64,000 bases of DNA from CBDFKJ01 sp965248805 (GTDB lineage Bacteria; Pseudomonadota; Alphaproteobacteria; UBA6615). The number at the start of each line of letters is the position of its first letter. The stretch's first letter is position 1. The position numbers and the translations under genes are program-made. The stretch is taken from assembly GCA_965248805.1 (NCBI GenBank), contig CBDFKJ010000004.1, positions 1 through 64,000 on the forward strand, read 5' to 3'. Under the pieces are notes generated by a model, which saw nothing but the letters and a program-made list of their open reading frames with translations, did no database searches and had not been told where the DNA came from. This document shows, in pieces, positions 1-7,463 of the stretch.

Positions 1-393
1 CCAGTCGAAAACCTTTTCATGGACCTCGTGCGGCAGCCGGCCGCGCGTCTTCGACAACCAGGAATGATCGGGAACCTTGTCCCGGTTCGCCAACCGCAGA
101 AACGCGCGAAGCGACAGCGAATCCGAACAGCGCCAAGCGATGCCGCGCTCGCTGCCGATGCCCTCGAAATAGCCGATCATGTGCATCCGGAAATAACGCC
201 CCGGCGGCAGCGAAGGAGCCCCCATCCGAGGTGCGTAGTATGGCTTGCACGTCGCCTCCACGAAGCCGTCAAAGCCAGACTCGGTCAGCAACTCATGCAG
301 CCGGTCGGAAAACGCGTGTCCAGGCGAACGCGGCATCTCCGCCCATGTCACCACGAGGTCACCCTGAACCTCGCTCTGTCGTCTCAATGCCAT
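1..393 (-). CDS. Transposase, N-terminal part (cut by window edge)
   Basis: An open frame starts at ATG 393 and runs off the left edge after 131 codons. It begins MALRRQSEVQGDLVVTWAEM and contains the stretches YYAPRMGAPSLPPGRYFRMH and SLRAFLRLANRDKVPDHSW. These are typical of the N-terminal domain (DUF772-like) of large DDE transposases of the IS5/IS1182 type. The catalytic acidic residues would lie further left and cannot be seen. The gene reads away from the HNH gene at 451-732, so the element's end should fall between about 394 and 450. It probably displaced the terminase genes that normally follow a phage HNH gene. The family assignment is by recognition and the exact IS group is uncertain. 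Confidence 0.75.
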   Translation of the reverse strand, partial: MALRRQSEVQGDLVVTWAEMPRSPGHAFSDRLHELLTESGFDGFVEATCKPYYAPRMGAPSLPPGRYFRMHMIGYFEGIGSERGIAWRCSDSLSLRAFLRLANRDKVPDHSWLSKTRGRLPHEVHEKVFDW

Positions 394-450
394 CGCACGA
401 CGCCCGTCTAAATCTCTATGTTCAGACAGAATCAGACACGCCGGACTTCG

Positions 451-732
451 TCAACGGGCTGCTACGGCACTGCTGTAGCCGCGCGCCTCGTGCCGCTGCT
501 TGGCCGATCCGTGATGGCTGTCGCACAGCGGCTGCCAGTTGCGGCGGTCCCAGAACAGCGCCTGGTCGCCTCGATGCGGCACGATGTGGTCGACCAGCGT
601 CGCTGCGACGATGCGCCCTTCGGCCTGGCACATCGCGCACAGCGGATGGCGGGCGAGAAACGTCTTGCGCGCCTTGCGCCAACGCCTGCCGTAGCCACGG
701 GCCGCCGCCGACTCCCTCGTGTCACGCGTCAT
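451..732 (-). CDS. Phage HNH endonuclease
   Basis: 93 aa, rich in Arg/Lys at the N terminus. A CxxC pair (CAMC, near residues 32-35) is followed by VDHIVPHRGD and then WQPLCDSHHGSAKQ, the His-Asn-His arrangement of phage HNH nucleases with a structural zinc. Such small enzymes normally sit next to the terminase and assist genome packaging by DNA cleavage. Here the expected downstream terminase gene is missing because a transposase gene begins at 393. It is the last gene of the leftward operon that starts at the immunity region. Confidence 0.85.
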   Translation of the reverse strand: MTRDTRESAAARGYGRRWRKARKTFLARHPLCAMCQAEGRIVAATLVDHIVPHRGDQALFWDRRNWQPLCDSHHGSAKQRHEARGYSSAVAAR

Positions 733-797
733 GTAAAAAACAGCTTAAGTGGTCCGACCCTGTGGGTCGCGTCGTCGTCGCTGGAACTGGTAGGGCG

Positions 798-1469
798 CTA
801 CGGCGAGCCGCCCTTCGGCGAAATCGTGCACGTGCCTCGCCCGCGGCCCATCTTGTCGCCGAGCCGATCGACGAGTGTTGCGAGCGGTCCGGCGAGCTCA
901 GGTCCGCCGACAGCGACGTGGCTCTCATGGGCTGGGAGCTGCGACAGCGTCGACCAGCCCTGGGCGTTGCGCCCATGCAGCCAGGCGCGGCTGTGTCCAC
1001 AGGCGTGCTCATCGCGCTCCCACGGGTTGGCGGCGCCGGGACCGGCGTCACGGTACAGCCCGAGCGTCCCCTGGCCATAGCTGCCGTCCTCGGCCTTCTC
1101 GGAGCCGCACAACTCGCAGCACGGCCGCCTGACGGGCTCGGGCGGCGCGGCGGTCGCCCGCCGGCGGTCGCGCCGTGTGCTGCCGATGGCATCGACGATC
1201 TCGGCCGGCAACGGCGCGGTCCGATGCTTCTGCCGCGACATCCAATCGACGAAGCCTTTGCCGATGTCGTGGGCGCTGAAGTGCGGACACTCGCGATCGC
1301 CGACCAGGACGTGCTCGAAGAACGGCATGTTGAGCTCGGCCTGCTCCGGCGTGAGCGACCGCGGGAACAGTTGCGTGCACTTGGTCAGCATGGCGGCGAC
1401 GGCGGCGCGGGCGTCGGCGCGGTCGTCGAGCGGCGAGTGCAGCAGATCAAGCTCGGTCGTCGTCACCAT
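798..1469 (-). CDS. Phage protein of unknown function
   Basis: 223 aa. The start at 1469 lies inside the end of the DUF1376 gene (23-bp overlap), as expected for coupled translation in this operon. The N-terminal half is predicted helical. A cysteine cluster (PCCELCG, near residue 117) and a later DEHACGH suggest a possible metal site. I do not recognise the family. Its position between a replication-initiation-type gene and HNH suggests a role in late-early DNA metabolism, but that is inference. Confidence 0.6.
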   Translation of the reverse strand: MVTTTELDLLHSPLDDRADARAAVAAMLTKCTQLFPRSLTPEQAELNMPFFEHVLVGDRECPHFSAHDIGKGFVDWMSRQKHRTAPLPAEIVDAIGSTRRDRRRATAAPPEPVRRPCCELCGSEKAEDGSYGQGTLGLYRDAGPGAANPWERDEHACGHSRAWLHGRNAQGWSTLSQLPAHESHVAVGGPELAGPLATLVDRLGDKMGRGRGTCTISPKGGSP

Positions 1470-2268
1470 CGCCCCCCATCAGCCGCTGGAACGTGGCCTC
1501 GGCGCGCTCGTCGCCGGTCGGTTCGGCTTCGTCGGCCCAGCGTCCGGCACGCAGCCAACTGGCCGGATACGCCCAAGCGTAGTCCGGCGGTTTGGTCGCG
1601 ATGTAGCGGTCGCGCGCGGCCATCAGCTCGGCGACTGTGGGCGCGGGTTTGAGCACGTCGCCGCGCCGTGCCTGGCGCCATGCCTTGAGTGCGTCGGCGG
1701 GTTTTTGTTTGAGCGGGTAGCCGCCGTACCACTCGTCGAAACCGGCATCCAAACCGGCGCCGTTGGCGTGTGAGCGGGCCGGCGATTTTCGTTTGCGCCA
1801 GCCAACTCTCACATTCAGAGATGATTCTTCAGACCTAAGCTCGGTGTTACCAACAAGCTCCTTCCCTACTATGGGTATGGGTAGGGTGTTGCCCTCCCGT
1901 TGAAGTTTCGTTGGTACGCCCGTTGACCCTCTATGCTTTCTTTTTAATGCACTAGCTCTGCCCGCATCTGACCGCTGGGCACGGGCCTGTCTGACAGCAT
2001 CGAGTTCGTCGAGCAGCCTGCGGTTCGACCACCGCCCGTTTGCGACCATCCAGAACGGTTCTAAGGTAGGCCGGATTCGCCGCCATTGGCCGACGGTCAA
2101 CCTGCAATATCTGGCGAGCATGCGATCGTCATCCGGCAGGTCATGCGACCTTGCCCGCCACGCGGTCATCAGCAGCAACAGATACGCACCGTGCTTGATT
2201 GTCGTCAGGTGCACGGTGTCGCCTAGGTATGCGTCGGTCCAAAGGGGAAGCGCTGGGAACTCGGCCAC
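1447..2268 (-). CDS. DUF1376 phage replication-type protein
   Basis: 273 aa. The first 90 residues carry the DUF1376 signature: FPALPLWTDAYLGDTVHLT followed by GAYLLLLMTAWR and a DDDRMLARYCRLTVGQW segment. The C-terminal part has a DEWYGGYPLKQ-like segment and a helical region of the kind seen in phage replication-initiation or primosomal proteins. DUF1376 proteins occur in phage replication modules, often where a helicase loader or replisome organiser is expected; the biochemical role is not established. The gene sits between an adenine methyltransferase gene and an unknown phage gene in the leftward operon. Confidence 0.8.
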   Translation of the reverse strand: MAEFPALPLWTDAYLGDTVHLTTIKHGAYLLLLMTAWRARSHDLPDDDRMLARYCRLTVGQWRRIRPTLEPFWMVANGRWSNRRLLDELDAVRQARAQRSDAGRASALKRKHRGSTGVPTKLQREGNTLPIPIVGKELVGNTELRSEESSLNVRVGWRKRKSPARSHANGAGLDAGFDEWYGGYPLKQKPADALKAWRQARRGDVLKPAPTVAELMAARDRYIATKPPDYAWAYPASWLRAGRWADEAEPTGDERAEATFQRLMGGDGDDDRA

Positions 2269-2283
2269 ATGCTCACTCCGCGC

Positions 2284-2955
2284 TCACGCGGCCTCGGTGA
2301 GCAGCGGGGCGTAGTCGTCGTCGCGCTCAAGACGTCTGCGGCAAGGCGGCAGCCAAACGAACCCAGGTCCGTATCGGCTGATGGCCTCGGCGGGACAGAG
2401 CCAGACGATCCAGCAATAGGCTGTGGCGCTCGCCGCGGTCCGCGAAAGCCTGCCTTTGAGCATCGGCACGCGTTCGGTGAATTGGCAGATCCACTCCGGC
2501 GGGTGCGGTTCGAACAGCGTGGCGTATCGATCGATGCCTTCGAGGAAGGCCGTGCGCACGAGCAGACAAACGCCGGTCTTCGCCAATTCCAGGCCGCGCT
2601 TGGCGAACGCCGCGGCCCGATTGAACGGTGGGTTCGTGATGATCCAATCGACCGTTTTGGCAGGTTCCCAGGACGGCAAGAGCTCGCCGGCAAGGAAGTC
2701 ACCAACGGGATGGCCCAGCCCGTAGTCGTGAATGTCGGACGCCTCGACGCGCGCGAAGCACTCGGCCAACGGGCGGGCCATGTGACCCTCGCCGCATGCT
2801 GGGTCCCATGCGGACTCCTGCCCAATCCTGCTGGCCCAAAGGTCCAGATGCTCGCACAGCGCCCGCGTCGCCCACGGCGGCGTCGGGAAGTAATCGAGCG
2901 AGTCCGGTGGCTCGTGTCGTCGTGCCATCACGGCCGCGGACGTGTTCTGTGCCAT
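2284..2955 (-). CDS. Phage DNA adenine methyltransferase-like protein
   Basis: 223 aa from ATG 2955, chosen because it overlaps the stop of the RuvC-like gene as TGATG. Motif I (DPACGEGHMARPL) and motif IV (NPPF, within WIITNPPFNRA) are those of N6-adenine methyltransferases that bind S-adenosylmethionine. The substrate site is not predictable; such phage enzymes usually protect the phage genome from host restriction. It belongs to the overlapped leftward operon. Confidence 0.8.
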   Translation of the reverse strand: MAQNTSAAVMARRHEPPDSLDYFPTPPWATRALCEHLDLWASRIGQESAWDPACGEGHMARPLAECFARVEASDIHDYGLGHPVGDFLAGELLPSWEPAKTVDWIITNPPFNRAAAFAKRGLELAKTGVCLLVRTAFLEGIDRYATLFEPHPPEWICQFTERVPMLKGRLSRTAASATAYCWIVWLCPAEAISRYGPGFVWLPPCRRRLERDDDYAPLLTEAA

Positions 2956-3476
2956 CACGCCGCTTTTCCGAACAACGCCCCGCACGGCCACGGCACATCG
3001 AGCCTGTAGACGTGCGCCGCGAAATCGAGCACGGCCAGCGCGTCGGCCTCATCGTCGTTGGCAGGCTGCCAGCCGCGCGCTCGGCAGGCCTGCGTCACGA
3101 GACGTTTCATTTCCTTGCGAGGCGCCCGGCCCTTGCCACAGAAATGCTTACGCACGGCGGCGTTGTTGACCTCGCGACAGGGGATGGCCGCGCGATTGCA
3201 GACGAACTCCAGCATGCCCGCCAGGCACATCAGCTTGCGCGCGGTGTCCTGATGCGTGTTCGGGCCGATCCAAGGGGCCTCGAACACCACGACGTCGGGC
3301 GCGACGGCGAGCACCGAGACCAGCCGGTCATCGAACGCGGCCAGGAAGCGGCCGATGTCGGGGCCAGACTTCGGCAGGGCTATCGTGCCGAACCGGACCT
3401 CACCGCCGGATCGCCAACGCGCCCACCCGGTGTGGGTCGCCAGATCGAGGGCCAGCACGTCGCGCGGCGCGGCCAT
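2955..3476 (-). CDS. RuvC-like Holliday junction resolvase
   Basis: 173 aa from ATG 3476, which overlaps the upstream stop as TGATG. The RNase H-like fold is indicated by LALDLATHTGWARW at the N terminus (first catalytic Asp), VVVFEAPW (Glu) and DDEADALAVL near the C terminus (Asp pair). The length matches RuvC (about 170 aa). Phage versions resolve branched replication or recombination intermediates before packaging. This fits with the RecT and RecE-like genes on the other arm of the module. Confidence 0.82.
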   Translation of the reverse strand: MAAPRDVLALDLATHTGWARWRSGGEVRFGTIALPKSGPDIGRFLAAFDDRLVSVLAVAPDVVVFEAPWIGPNTHQDTARKLMCLAGMLEFVCNRAAIPCREVNNAAVRKHFCGKGRAPRKEMKRLVTQACRARGWQPANDDEADALAVLDFAAHVYRLDVPWPCGALFGKAA

Positions 3477-3823
3477 CAGGCGCGGGCTTCGGCCCCGGCC
3501 ACGACCGCCGGCGTCGGGAAGAACTCGCCCTGCCCGCCGATCCCCAGCGCCTCGCAGCACAGCCGGATGTTGTCGATGGTCTCGTTGCGATCCTTGTTTT
3601 CGAGACTCCGCCAGCGCGCCACGGTGTTGAAGTCGGCCAGCTTGACGCCGTGGGCCTTCACCTTGGCCTGCTTGATCTGGTTCTTCTCGGCCCTAAGTTC
3701 GGCGATCTGCTCGTCGATCCGGGCGATCTCTTGCGCCGCCAGCATCAGGTCGCGCTTCAGTTCGCCGACGTTGTGCCCGACACCAGGTGCGCCGGCGCCG
3801 TTGCCCTTCAGTTTTTTGGCCAT
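3476..3823 (-). CDS. GapR/DUF2312-like coiled-coil protein
   Basis: 115 aa. After a GVGHN motif there is a charged helix (RIDEQIAELRAEKNQIKQAK) followed by HGVKLADFNTVARW. This is the layout of DUF2312/GapR-type proteins, which bind overtwisted or AT-rich DNA in alphaproteobacteria. A Shine-Dalgarno-like AAAGGA precedes ATG 3823. Phage copies usually open the replication module, as here. The assignment rests on pattern similarity and the identity to GapR is modest. Confidence 0.6.
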   Translation of the reverse strand: MAKKLKGNGAGAPGVGHNVGELKRDLMLAAQEIARIDEQIAELRAEKNQIKQAKVKAHGVKLADFNTVARWRSLENKDRNETIDNIRLCCEALGIGGQGEFFPTPAVVAGAEARA

Positions 3824-3912
3824 GCGAATGTCCTTTCATGAAGTGAGCAGCCGTCGTGTTCGGCCGTGTACGACGCGATGAAGGCATGGAGCCGGGACTG
3901 CTGCCGGGTCAT
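3808..3912 (-). pseudogene. Fragment of LexA-like winged-helix regulator
   Basis: The 34-codon frame MTRQQSRLHAFIASYTAEHD matches the start of short phage LexA-type winged-helix proteins, in which a first helix of this kind is followed by a second DNA-binding helix. Here the frame ends in unrelated sequence and runs into the GapR-like gene, so the DNA-binding part is absent. It may be a remnant or only a leader peptide. Low confidence. Confidence 0.35.
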
Positions 3913-3930
3913 GCATTCACCGAAGCGCGA

Positions 3931-3962
3931 GACGGCGCCCACGTGGGGGTGCGGGCGCCGTC
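3931..3962. other. Strong inverted repeat, 10-bp stem
   Basis: GACGGCGCCC at 3931-3940 and GGGCGCCGTC at 3953-3962 are perfect reverse complements around a 12-nt loop. No T-run follows on either strand, so it is not a classical intrinsic terminator. It lies in the roughly 250-bp stretch (3913-4165) without a convincing gene, between two groups of leftward genes. A transcript processing site, attenuator or protein-binding site is possible. Confidence 0.6.
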
Positions 3963-4165
3963 TCTGCCGGGAGGAACGCAATGGGGATTGCGGCCATTGG
4001 CCCTGATTAGACCGATAAGCCGATGCGAGGCTCTGCATGGCCGCTTGGTATGCTGCGCCATCCCCGATTGTGGCACCCGATGATGGCACCGGCTTGACCT
4101 TTGCACCTGAGCGTTTGCGCGGGGGCCGCGCCCGTCGCCCGCGCGGCGTCCACCCTGACGGATCT

Positions 4166-4660
4166 TCATTCCGCCGCCACCGAGTGCAGCCGCCGGTGCA
4201 CCGCCAGGTCGCGGTCGCACGCTTGTTGGATGCGTTCGCACATGCGCTGCACGTCGGCGGTCTGCCGCTTGACGGTGTGCAGTTCCTCGGCGTGGCGGCA
4301 GCCGTCGGCGTCCATTTCCAGGATGGCGCTGTGCACTTGGCCCAGCTCGGCGCCGGCGTGATGCACCAGCCGGCCGAGATCGGCGCTGGACGGCACCGCG
4401 CCGCCCAGATCCTCGGCGTGCGCGCGCGCCAACCGCTCCATGCAGATCAGCAGCCGCGGCTCGCGGCCGTGGCGCATGTCCAGCGCCGCCAGACGCACGG
4501 CGTCGATGAAGTGCAACTGGTAGCTGCTGTCGGGATCGCTGACCTTGCGGAACAGGCCGGCCGTCTTGCCGGTCGCCTCATGAATGTCGTTGGGCGCATG
4601 AGCGTTGATGCAGGCCAGGACCTCTTCGTCGACCGAGCCGACGTCACGGCGCTTGGTCAT
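4166..4660 (-). CDS. Phage protein, possible CII-like regulator
   Basis: 164 aa. ATG 4660 overlaps the upstream stop as ATGA. The first two thirds (VDEEVLACINAH and FIDAVRLAALDMRHGREP) resemble helical phage CII-type regulators that recognise DNA and respond to growth state. The last third is a probable coiled coil. The family match is weak and the gene is best treated as an uncharacterised early protein of the leftward operon. Confidence 0.6.
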   Translation of the reverse strand: MTKRRDVGSVDEEVLACINAHAPNDIHEATGKTAGLFRKVSDPDSSYQLHFIDAVRLAALDMRHGREPRLLICMERLARAHAEDLGGAVPSSADLGRLVHHAGAELGQVHSAILEMDADGCRHAEELHTVKRQTADVQRMCERIQQACDRDLAVHRRLHSVAAE

Positions 4661-4971
4661 CTCCCGCCTCCCGCGCGGTTATCGTGTCCATTCCGGCACC
4701 GGCGATTGGCCACGACCGGCGCGGCCGGTGCGCGTACGATTCGGCTGTGGAAGTCGTCATCCGTAAGAGTGAGGGGCCTGGCTGCCCTTACCGCCAAACG
4801 CCTGGGGGCGTCCGTCAACCGTAGGCGGTGGTTCCTAGCCACGAGGATCAGCTTTGTGCGCAGCGAGGCCCCGGCGCCGCGATCGGAGGCAGGCTGACGG
4901 AAACTTGTTCGGTGCCGCGTCATGGTCATGCGGCCCGCGCCGAGAGTGCGGCGGCGGAGGCGCGCGCTCAT
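4657..4971 (-). CDS. Basic phage protein of unknown function
   Basis: 104 aa, strongly basic (many Arg). The composition alone would be unconvincing. However, its start overlaps the preceding stop by ATGA and its stop overlaps the next start by ATGA, exactly like its neighbours, which supports translation. A run such as SLRTKLILVARNHRLRLTD could form a short helix. Function unknown; nucleic-acid binding is plausible from charge only. Confidence 0.5.
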   Translation of the reverse strand: MSARLRRRTLGAGRMTMTRHRTSFRQPASDRGAGASLRTKLILVARNHRLRLTDAPRRLAVRAARPLTLTDDDFHSRIVRAPAAPVVANRRCRNGHDNRAGGGR

Positions 4972-5297
4972 TGGTCTGATCCGCAGGACGCTGTTTCCAG
5001 GGCAAACTTCCGCCTGATCGCCTTCCCGAGCGGACCGTCGCGGTGGATGTCATCGACGAGTTGTTTGACCAAAGTGTCACGCGCCATCTCCGGTTCCGAT
5101 CCGGATGCCGACAGGCTGACACCGACCAGTGGCGGCACGGCAAGACCCGCATCGTCCTCAACGATGTCGAGACGGACATTCCGGACGGAGACAACGTCAT
5201 CCGAATTGACGATCGTGACTGAAACGATGTTCCCCATCTTGTGGGAGACAAAGCCCAGCTCCCGGCCTGTCCGGTTGGCAATCCGGACTTCTGCCAT
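4968..5297 (-). CDS. Phage early protein of unknown function
   Basis: 109 aa starting at ATG 5297 (second Met; overlaps the upstream stop as TGATG). The pattern of alternating hydrophobic residues (MGNIVSVTIVNSDDVVSVRN) suggests a beta-rich domain. I do not recognise the family. It is the third gene of the leftward early operon. Confidence 0.6.
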   Translation of the reverse strand: MAEVRIANRTGRELGFVSHKMGNIVSVTIVNSDDVVSVRNVRLDIVEDDAGLAVPPLVGVSLSASGSEPEMARDTLVKQLVDDIHRDGPLGKAIRRKFALETASCGSDQ

Positions 5298-5518
5298 CAC
5301 GCCGCCTCCACCTCGTCGAGGAAGTCCGGCGGGCCAACGCCGCAGCGGGTCACGGCGACCGGGAGAGTCGCAATCTCTGACGTTTCAAATGACCGCCGCT
5401 CAAGCACGACAACTTTCCGACTCTCTACGGCTCTTGGCGCAAGAGGCCGGGACACGACTCGATCCTCCAGACGAGGAACCGCACTAGCCGGAACCGTGTA
5501 TGCGCCAGCCTCCACCAT
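5297..5518 (-). CDS. Small phage early protein
   Basis: 73 aa from ATG 5518, chosen because it overlaps the stop of the Cro-like gene as TGATG. It contains SRKVVVLERRSFETSEI, and a Pro/Asp tail ends at the next TGATG overlap. No known domain is recognised. Being second in the early operon, it is likely made immediately after induction. Confidence 0.55.
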   Translation of the reverse strand: MVEAGAYTVPASAVPRLEDRVVSRPLAPRAVESRKVVVLERRSFETSEIATLPVAVTRCGVGPPDFLDEVEAA

Positions 5519-5733
5519 CACGCGGCTCTCTGGTGGGCCAGTTCGACCAACAGTGCTTCCGTGACTTGCGAGAGACCTCGTCGGCGTGAGGCGGCCAATA
5601 CGGCCTTCCAATGCTCCGCCGGGATGAAATTCCGACTGCGCCACTGGCGCGCCGTACCACCCGGCACTTGGATATCGCTGGCGAAATCCTCAGCCGAGGC
5701 CCACAGGCTGATGATATCCCTAAAGCTGTTCAT
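5518..5733 (-). CDS. Cro-like repressor (carph-isopro type HTH)
   Basis: 71 aa from ATG 5733. The pattern FRDIISLWASAEDFASDIQV followed by TARQWRSRNFIPAEHWKAVL is the helix-turn-helix arrangement of small Cro-type proteins that face CI genes in alphaproteobacterial phages. It is the first gene of the leftward operon and starts just beside operator 5742-5756. It is divergent from the CI gene. Its expected role is to shut off the repressor promoter during lytic growth. Confidence 0.75.
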   Translation of the reverse strand: MNSFRDIISLWASAEDFASDIQVPGGTARQWRSRNFIPAEHWKAVLAASRRRGLSQVTEALLVELAHQRAA

Positions 5734-5741
5734 GCCCGCAC

Positions 5742-5756
5742 GATACATAACGTAAC
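5742..5756. promoter_or_regulatory. Repressor operator, copy 1
   Basis: GATACATAACGTAAC. It shares the pattern GATACAnnnnGTAAC with the sites at 5801-5815 (reverse strand) and 6641-6655. It overlaps the region just upstream of the Cro-like gene, so binding would block leftward early transcription. A degenerate fourth copy (AATACACATTGCATC) lies at 5766-5780. Confidence 0.7.
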
Positions 5757-5800
5757 GGGCCAGTCAATACACATTGCATCTTACGGAGCACGAGGCAGCC

Positions 5801-5815
5801 GTTACAATGTGTATC
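5801..5815. promoter_or_regulatory. Repressor operator, copy 2
   Basis: GTTACAATGTGTATC, the reverse complement of GATACACATTGTAAC, matching the operator consensus. It ends exactly at the base before the CI start codon (5816). CI binding here would give tight autoregulation, and the absence of a leader with a ribosome site suggests a leaderless CI mRNA. Confidence 0.7.
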
Positions 5816-6565
5816 ATGGACACGCAAGGCGAACGGCTCAAATGGGCGCGTCTAGCGGCAGGATTCCAATCGGCTGCCGAATTCGCGCGTCAGTGCGACA
5901 TCCCAGAACCTACGTACCGTGCCCACGAATCAGACGGCCGAAAGCTCTCAGAACCATCGGCGCGGGCTTACTCCAAATTCCTCAATGTACGTTGGGCTTG
6001 GCTCATTACCGGTGAAGGTGATCCTGCTATCCCAGACTCGTCCGACTTTTGGGGGGTTTCCGAGGAGGAAATTAGCGCGCGAAGGGAGGCTCGACAGTCC
6101 GCACAATCTGGTTCGCCTGTTGGTGTCAGCGTACAAGGTATTGCTGCACTGCCACGAGATGTCCGGGTCCTTGGGACGGGGATTGGCGGGAACGATGGTG
6201 ACTTCTTCCTAAGCGGACAGACTATTGACTATGTTCGCCGACCGCCGAGTGTAAGTGACCAAGAAGCAGTGTTCGCTATCTATTTGATCGGCGAATCAAT
6301 GTATCCGCGTTACGAAGACGGCGATCTTGTCTACGTGAACACGAAAATTCCGGCGGCGATCGGTCGGGATGTCCTAGTCGAGTTGCACGGCGACGGCGAA
6401 ACATCAGAGCCTCGCGCAGCGTTTGTAAGGCGTCTCGTGAAGCGCACCGCAGAGAAAATCATACTTCAGCAGTTCAATCCGCCACGCTCCGATATAGAAA
6501 TCGACGCCGCGCGGGTAAAGCACATATACCGGATAATTTACCCAGTAGAGCTGCTGGGGGCCTAG
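5816..6565 (+). CDS. CI-like phage repressor with S24 peptidase domain
   Basis: 249 aa. The N-terminal XRE helix-turn-helix spans about residues 5-60 (RLKWARLAAGFQSAAEFARQ). The C-terminal S24/LexA-like self-cleavage domain has GESMYPRYEDGDLVYV (catalytic Ser in GESM, near residue 162) and a downstream Lys within FVRRLVKRT. This domain allows dimerisation and RecA-stimulated autocleavage during DNA damage. The start at 5816 follows the operator directly with no Shine-Dalgarno; the upstream in-frame Met at 5774 would run through the operators and is less likely. It is divergent from the Cro-like gene. It should maintain lysogeny. Confidence 0.92.
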   Translation: MDTQGERLKWARLAAGFQSAAEFARQCDIPEPTYRAHESDGRKLSEPSARAYSKFLNVRWAWLITGEGDPAIPDSSDFWGVSEEEISARREARQSAQSGSPVGVSVQGIAALPRDVRVLGTGIGGNDGDFFLSGQTIDYVRRPPSVSDQEAVFAIYLIGESMYPRYEDGDLVYVNTKIPAAIGRDVLVELHGDGETSEPRAAFVRRLVKRTAEKIILQQFNPPRSDIEIDAARVKHIYRIIYPVELLGA

Positions 6566-6586
6566 CGCACAACGGGCTTCGCGCCG

Positions 6587-6610
6587 GGGGCAATTGCCCC
6601 GTTTCTCGTT
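6587..6610 (+). terminator. Possible intrinsic terminator after CI gene
   Basis: GGGGCAATTGCCCC (6587-6600) is a perfect palindrome 22 bp after the CI stop and is followed by GTTTCTCGTT, a weak T-rich stretch. It would end CI transcription before the rightward operator at 6641. Confidence 0.5.
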
Positions 6611-6640
6611 ACGAAACGTATTGAGTATGCATCGCAAAGC

Positions 6641-6655
6641 GATACATACTGTAAC
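6641..6655. promoter_or_regulatory. Repressor operator, copy 3
   Basis: GATACATACTGTAAC matches the 15-bp consensus of the two sites on the other side of the CI gene. It lies 34 bp before ATG 6689 of the rightward operon, where CI could repress recombination and integration genes. A perfect GTAACGTTAC palindrome overlaps its right end. Confidence 0.7.
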
Positions 6656-6688
6656 GTTACATCCCAACCCACCCCGTTGGAGGCACCC

Positions 6689-6997
6689 ATGCCCGCCACC
6701 CTCGACCACGACATCGAGCGTTTCCCGAAGCGCTTCTACGTCGACTGGATCAACCTCGACGGCGACCTTGAGGTCACGCCGTTCTGGGCCGCATCGGCGG
6801 GCGAAGCGCTAGCGCAGGTCCACGCGTGGTCGTGGCTCAAGCCGGGCGAGCGCCTGCTGGGCGTCAGCGCCGAGTGGGACGCGGTGGTCGTCGACGGCGA
6901 GGTGATGCTGCGGCGGGAGTGGTTCGAGCGCCAGCGTGAGGCGGAATACGCGCTAGCGATGGGCGCGGCGTTCTCGTGCTCGAAAGAGGCGGCGTGA
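6689..6997 (+). CDS. Phage protein of unknown function
   Basis: 102 aa from ATG 6689, preceded by TTGGAGGC at good spacing. Contains RFYVDWINLDGDLEVTPFWA and a Trp-rich segment; acidic. It has no family I can name with certainty. First gene of the rightward operon; its stop overlaps the next start (TGATG). Confidence 0.65.
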   Translation: MPATLDHDIERFPKRFYVDWINLDGDLEVTPFWAASAGEALAQVHAWSWLKPGERLLGVSAEWDAVVVDGEVMLRREWFERQREAEYALAMGAAFSCSKEAA

Positions 6998-7383
6998 TGG
7001 CTGAGCACACGCCTGGACCTTGGATTGCTGAACTTAACCGCAGTTCTTTCGGACCGAACGGGCGATTTACAGTTTGCAAGGACGTTACTTCAGGCGAGCG
7101 CACACTGATATGCGAAATGCCGCACGCTTTTGCGCGACGTTCGCAGGCGGCTGAAAGCGAAGCCAACGCCTGCCTGATCGCCGCCGCGCCCGAGATGCTG
7201 GAGGCGCTGAGATTGGCAGCCAAAGAACTGAACGCGATCAGAGCGCGTGACGGTGCGCCGCAACATATCGACTGGCACCGCGGGCAGCCCCTGCAGACAT
7301 CCTCATGCACCGAGGAATGGTGGGACGAACTCACCGATAAGTGTTTTGCAGCCATCGCGCGGGTCGAGGGAGAGGACGAATGA
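6997..7383 (+). CDS. Phage protein, HTPGPW family
   Basis: 128 aa from ATG 6997 (overlaps previous stop). It begins MAEHTPGPW, has SEANACLIAAAPEMLEALR, and ends acidic. This combination recurs in many proteobacterial phages and plasmids. The function is not known; it is usually near recombination or early regulatory genes, as here. Confidence 0.75.
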   Translation: MAEHTPGPWIAELNRSSFGPNGRFTVCKDVTSGERTLICEMPHAFARRSQAAESEANACLIAAAPEMLEALRLAAKELNAIRARDGAPQHIDWHRGQPLQTSSCTEEWWDELTDKCFAAIARVEGEDE

Positions 7384-7463
7384 CCACGCACACGCCGGCG
7401 CCTTGGGTCTACAACGGCGGCGACCGGGTGGTCGAGGCCGCGCAGGCAGGGACGTGCCGATGA
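7380..7463 (+). CDS. Short HTPAPW peptide, likely truncated paralogue
   Basis: 27 aa, starting by an ATGA overlap. MTTHTPAPWVYNGGDRVVEA repeats the N-terminal motif of the preceding gene, then stops. It looks like a duplicated and truncated copy kept in the chain of overlapped frames. Confidence 0.4.
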   Translation: MTTHTPAPWVYNGGDRVVEAAQAGTCR

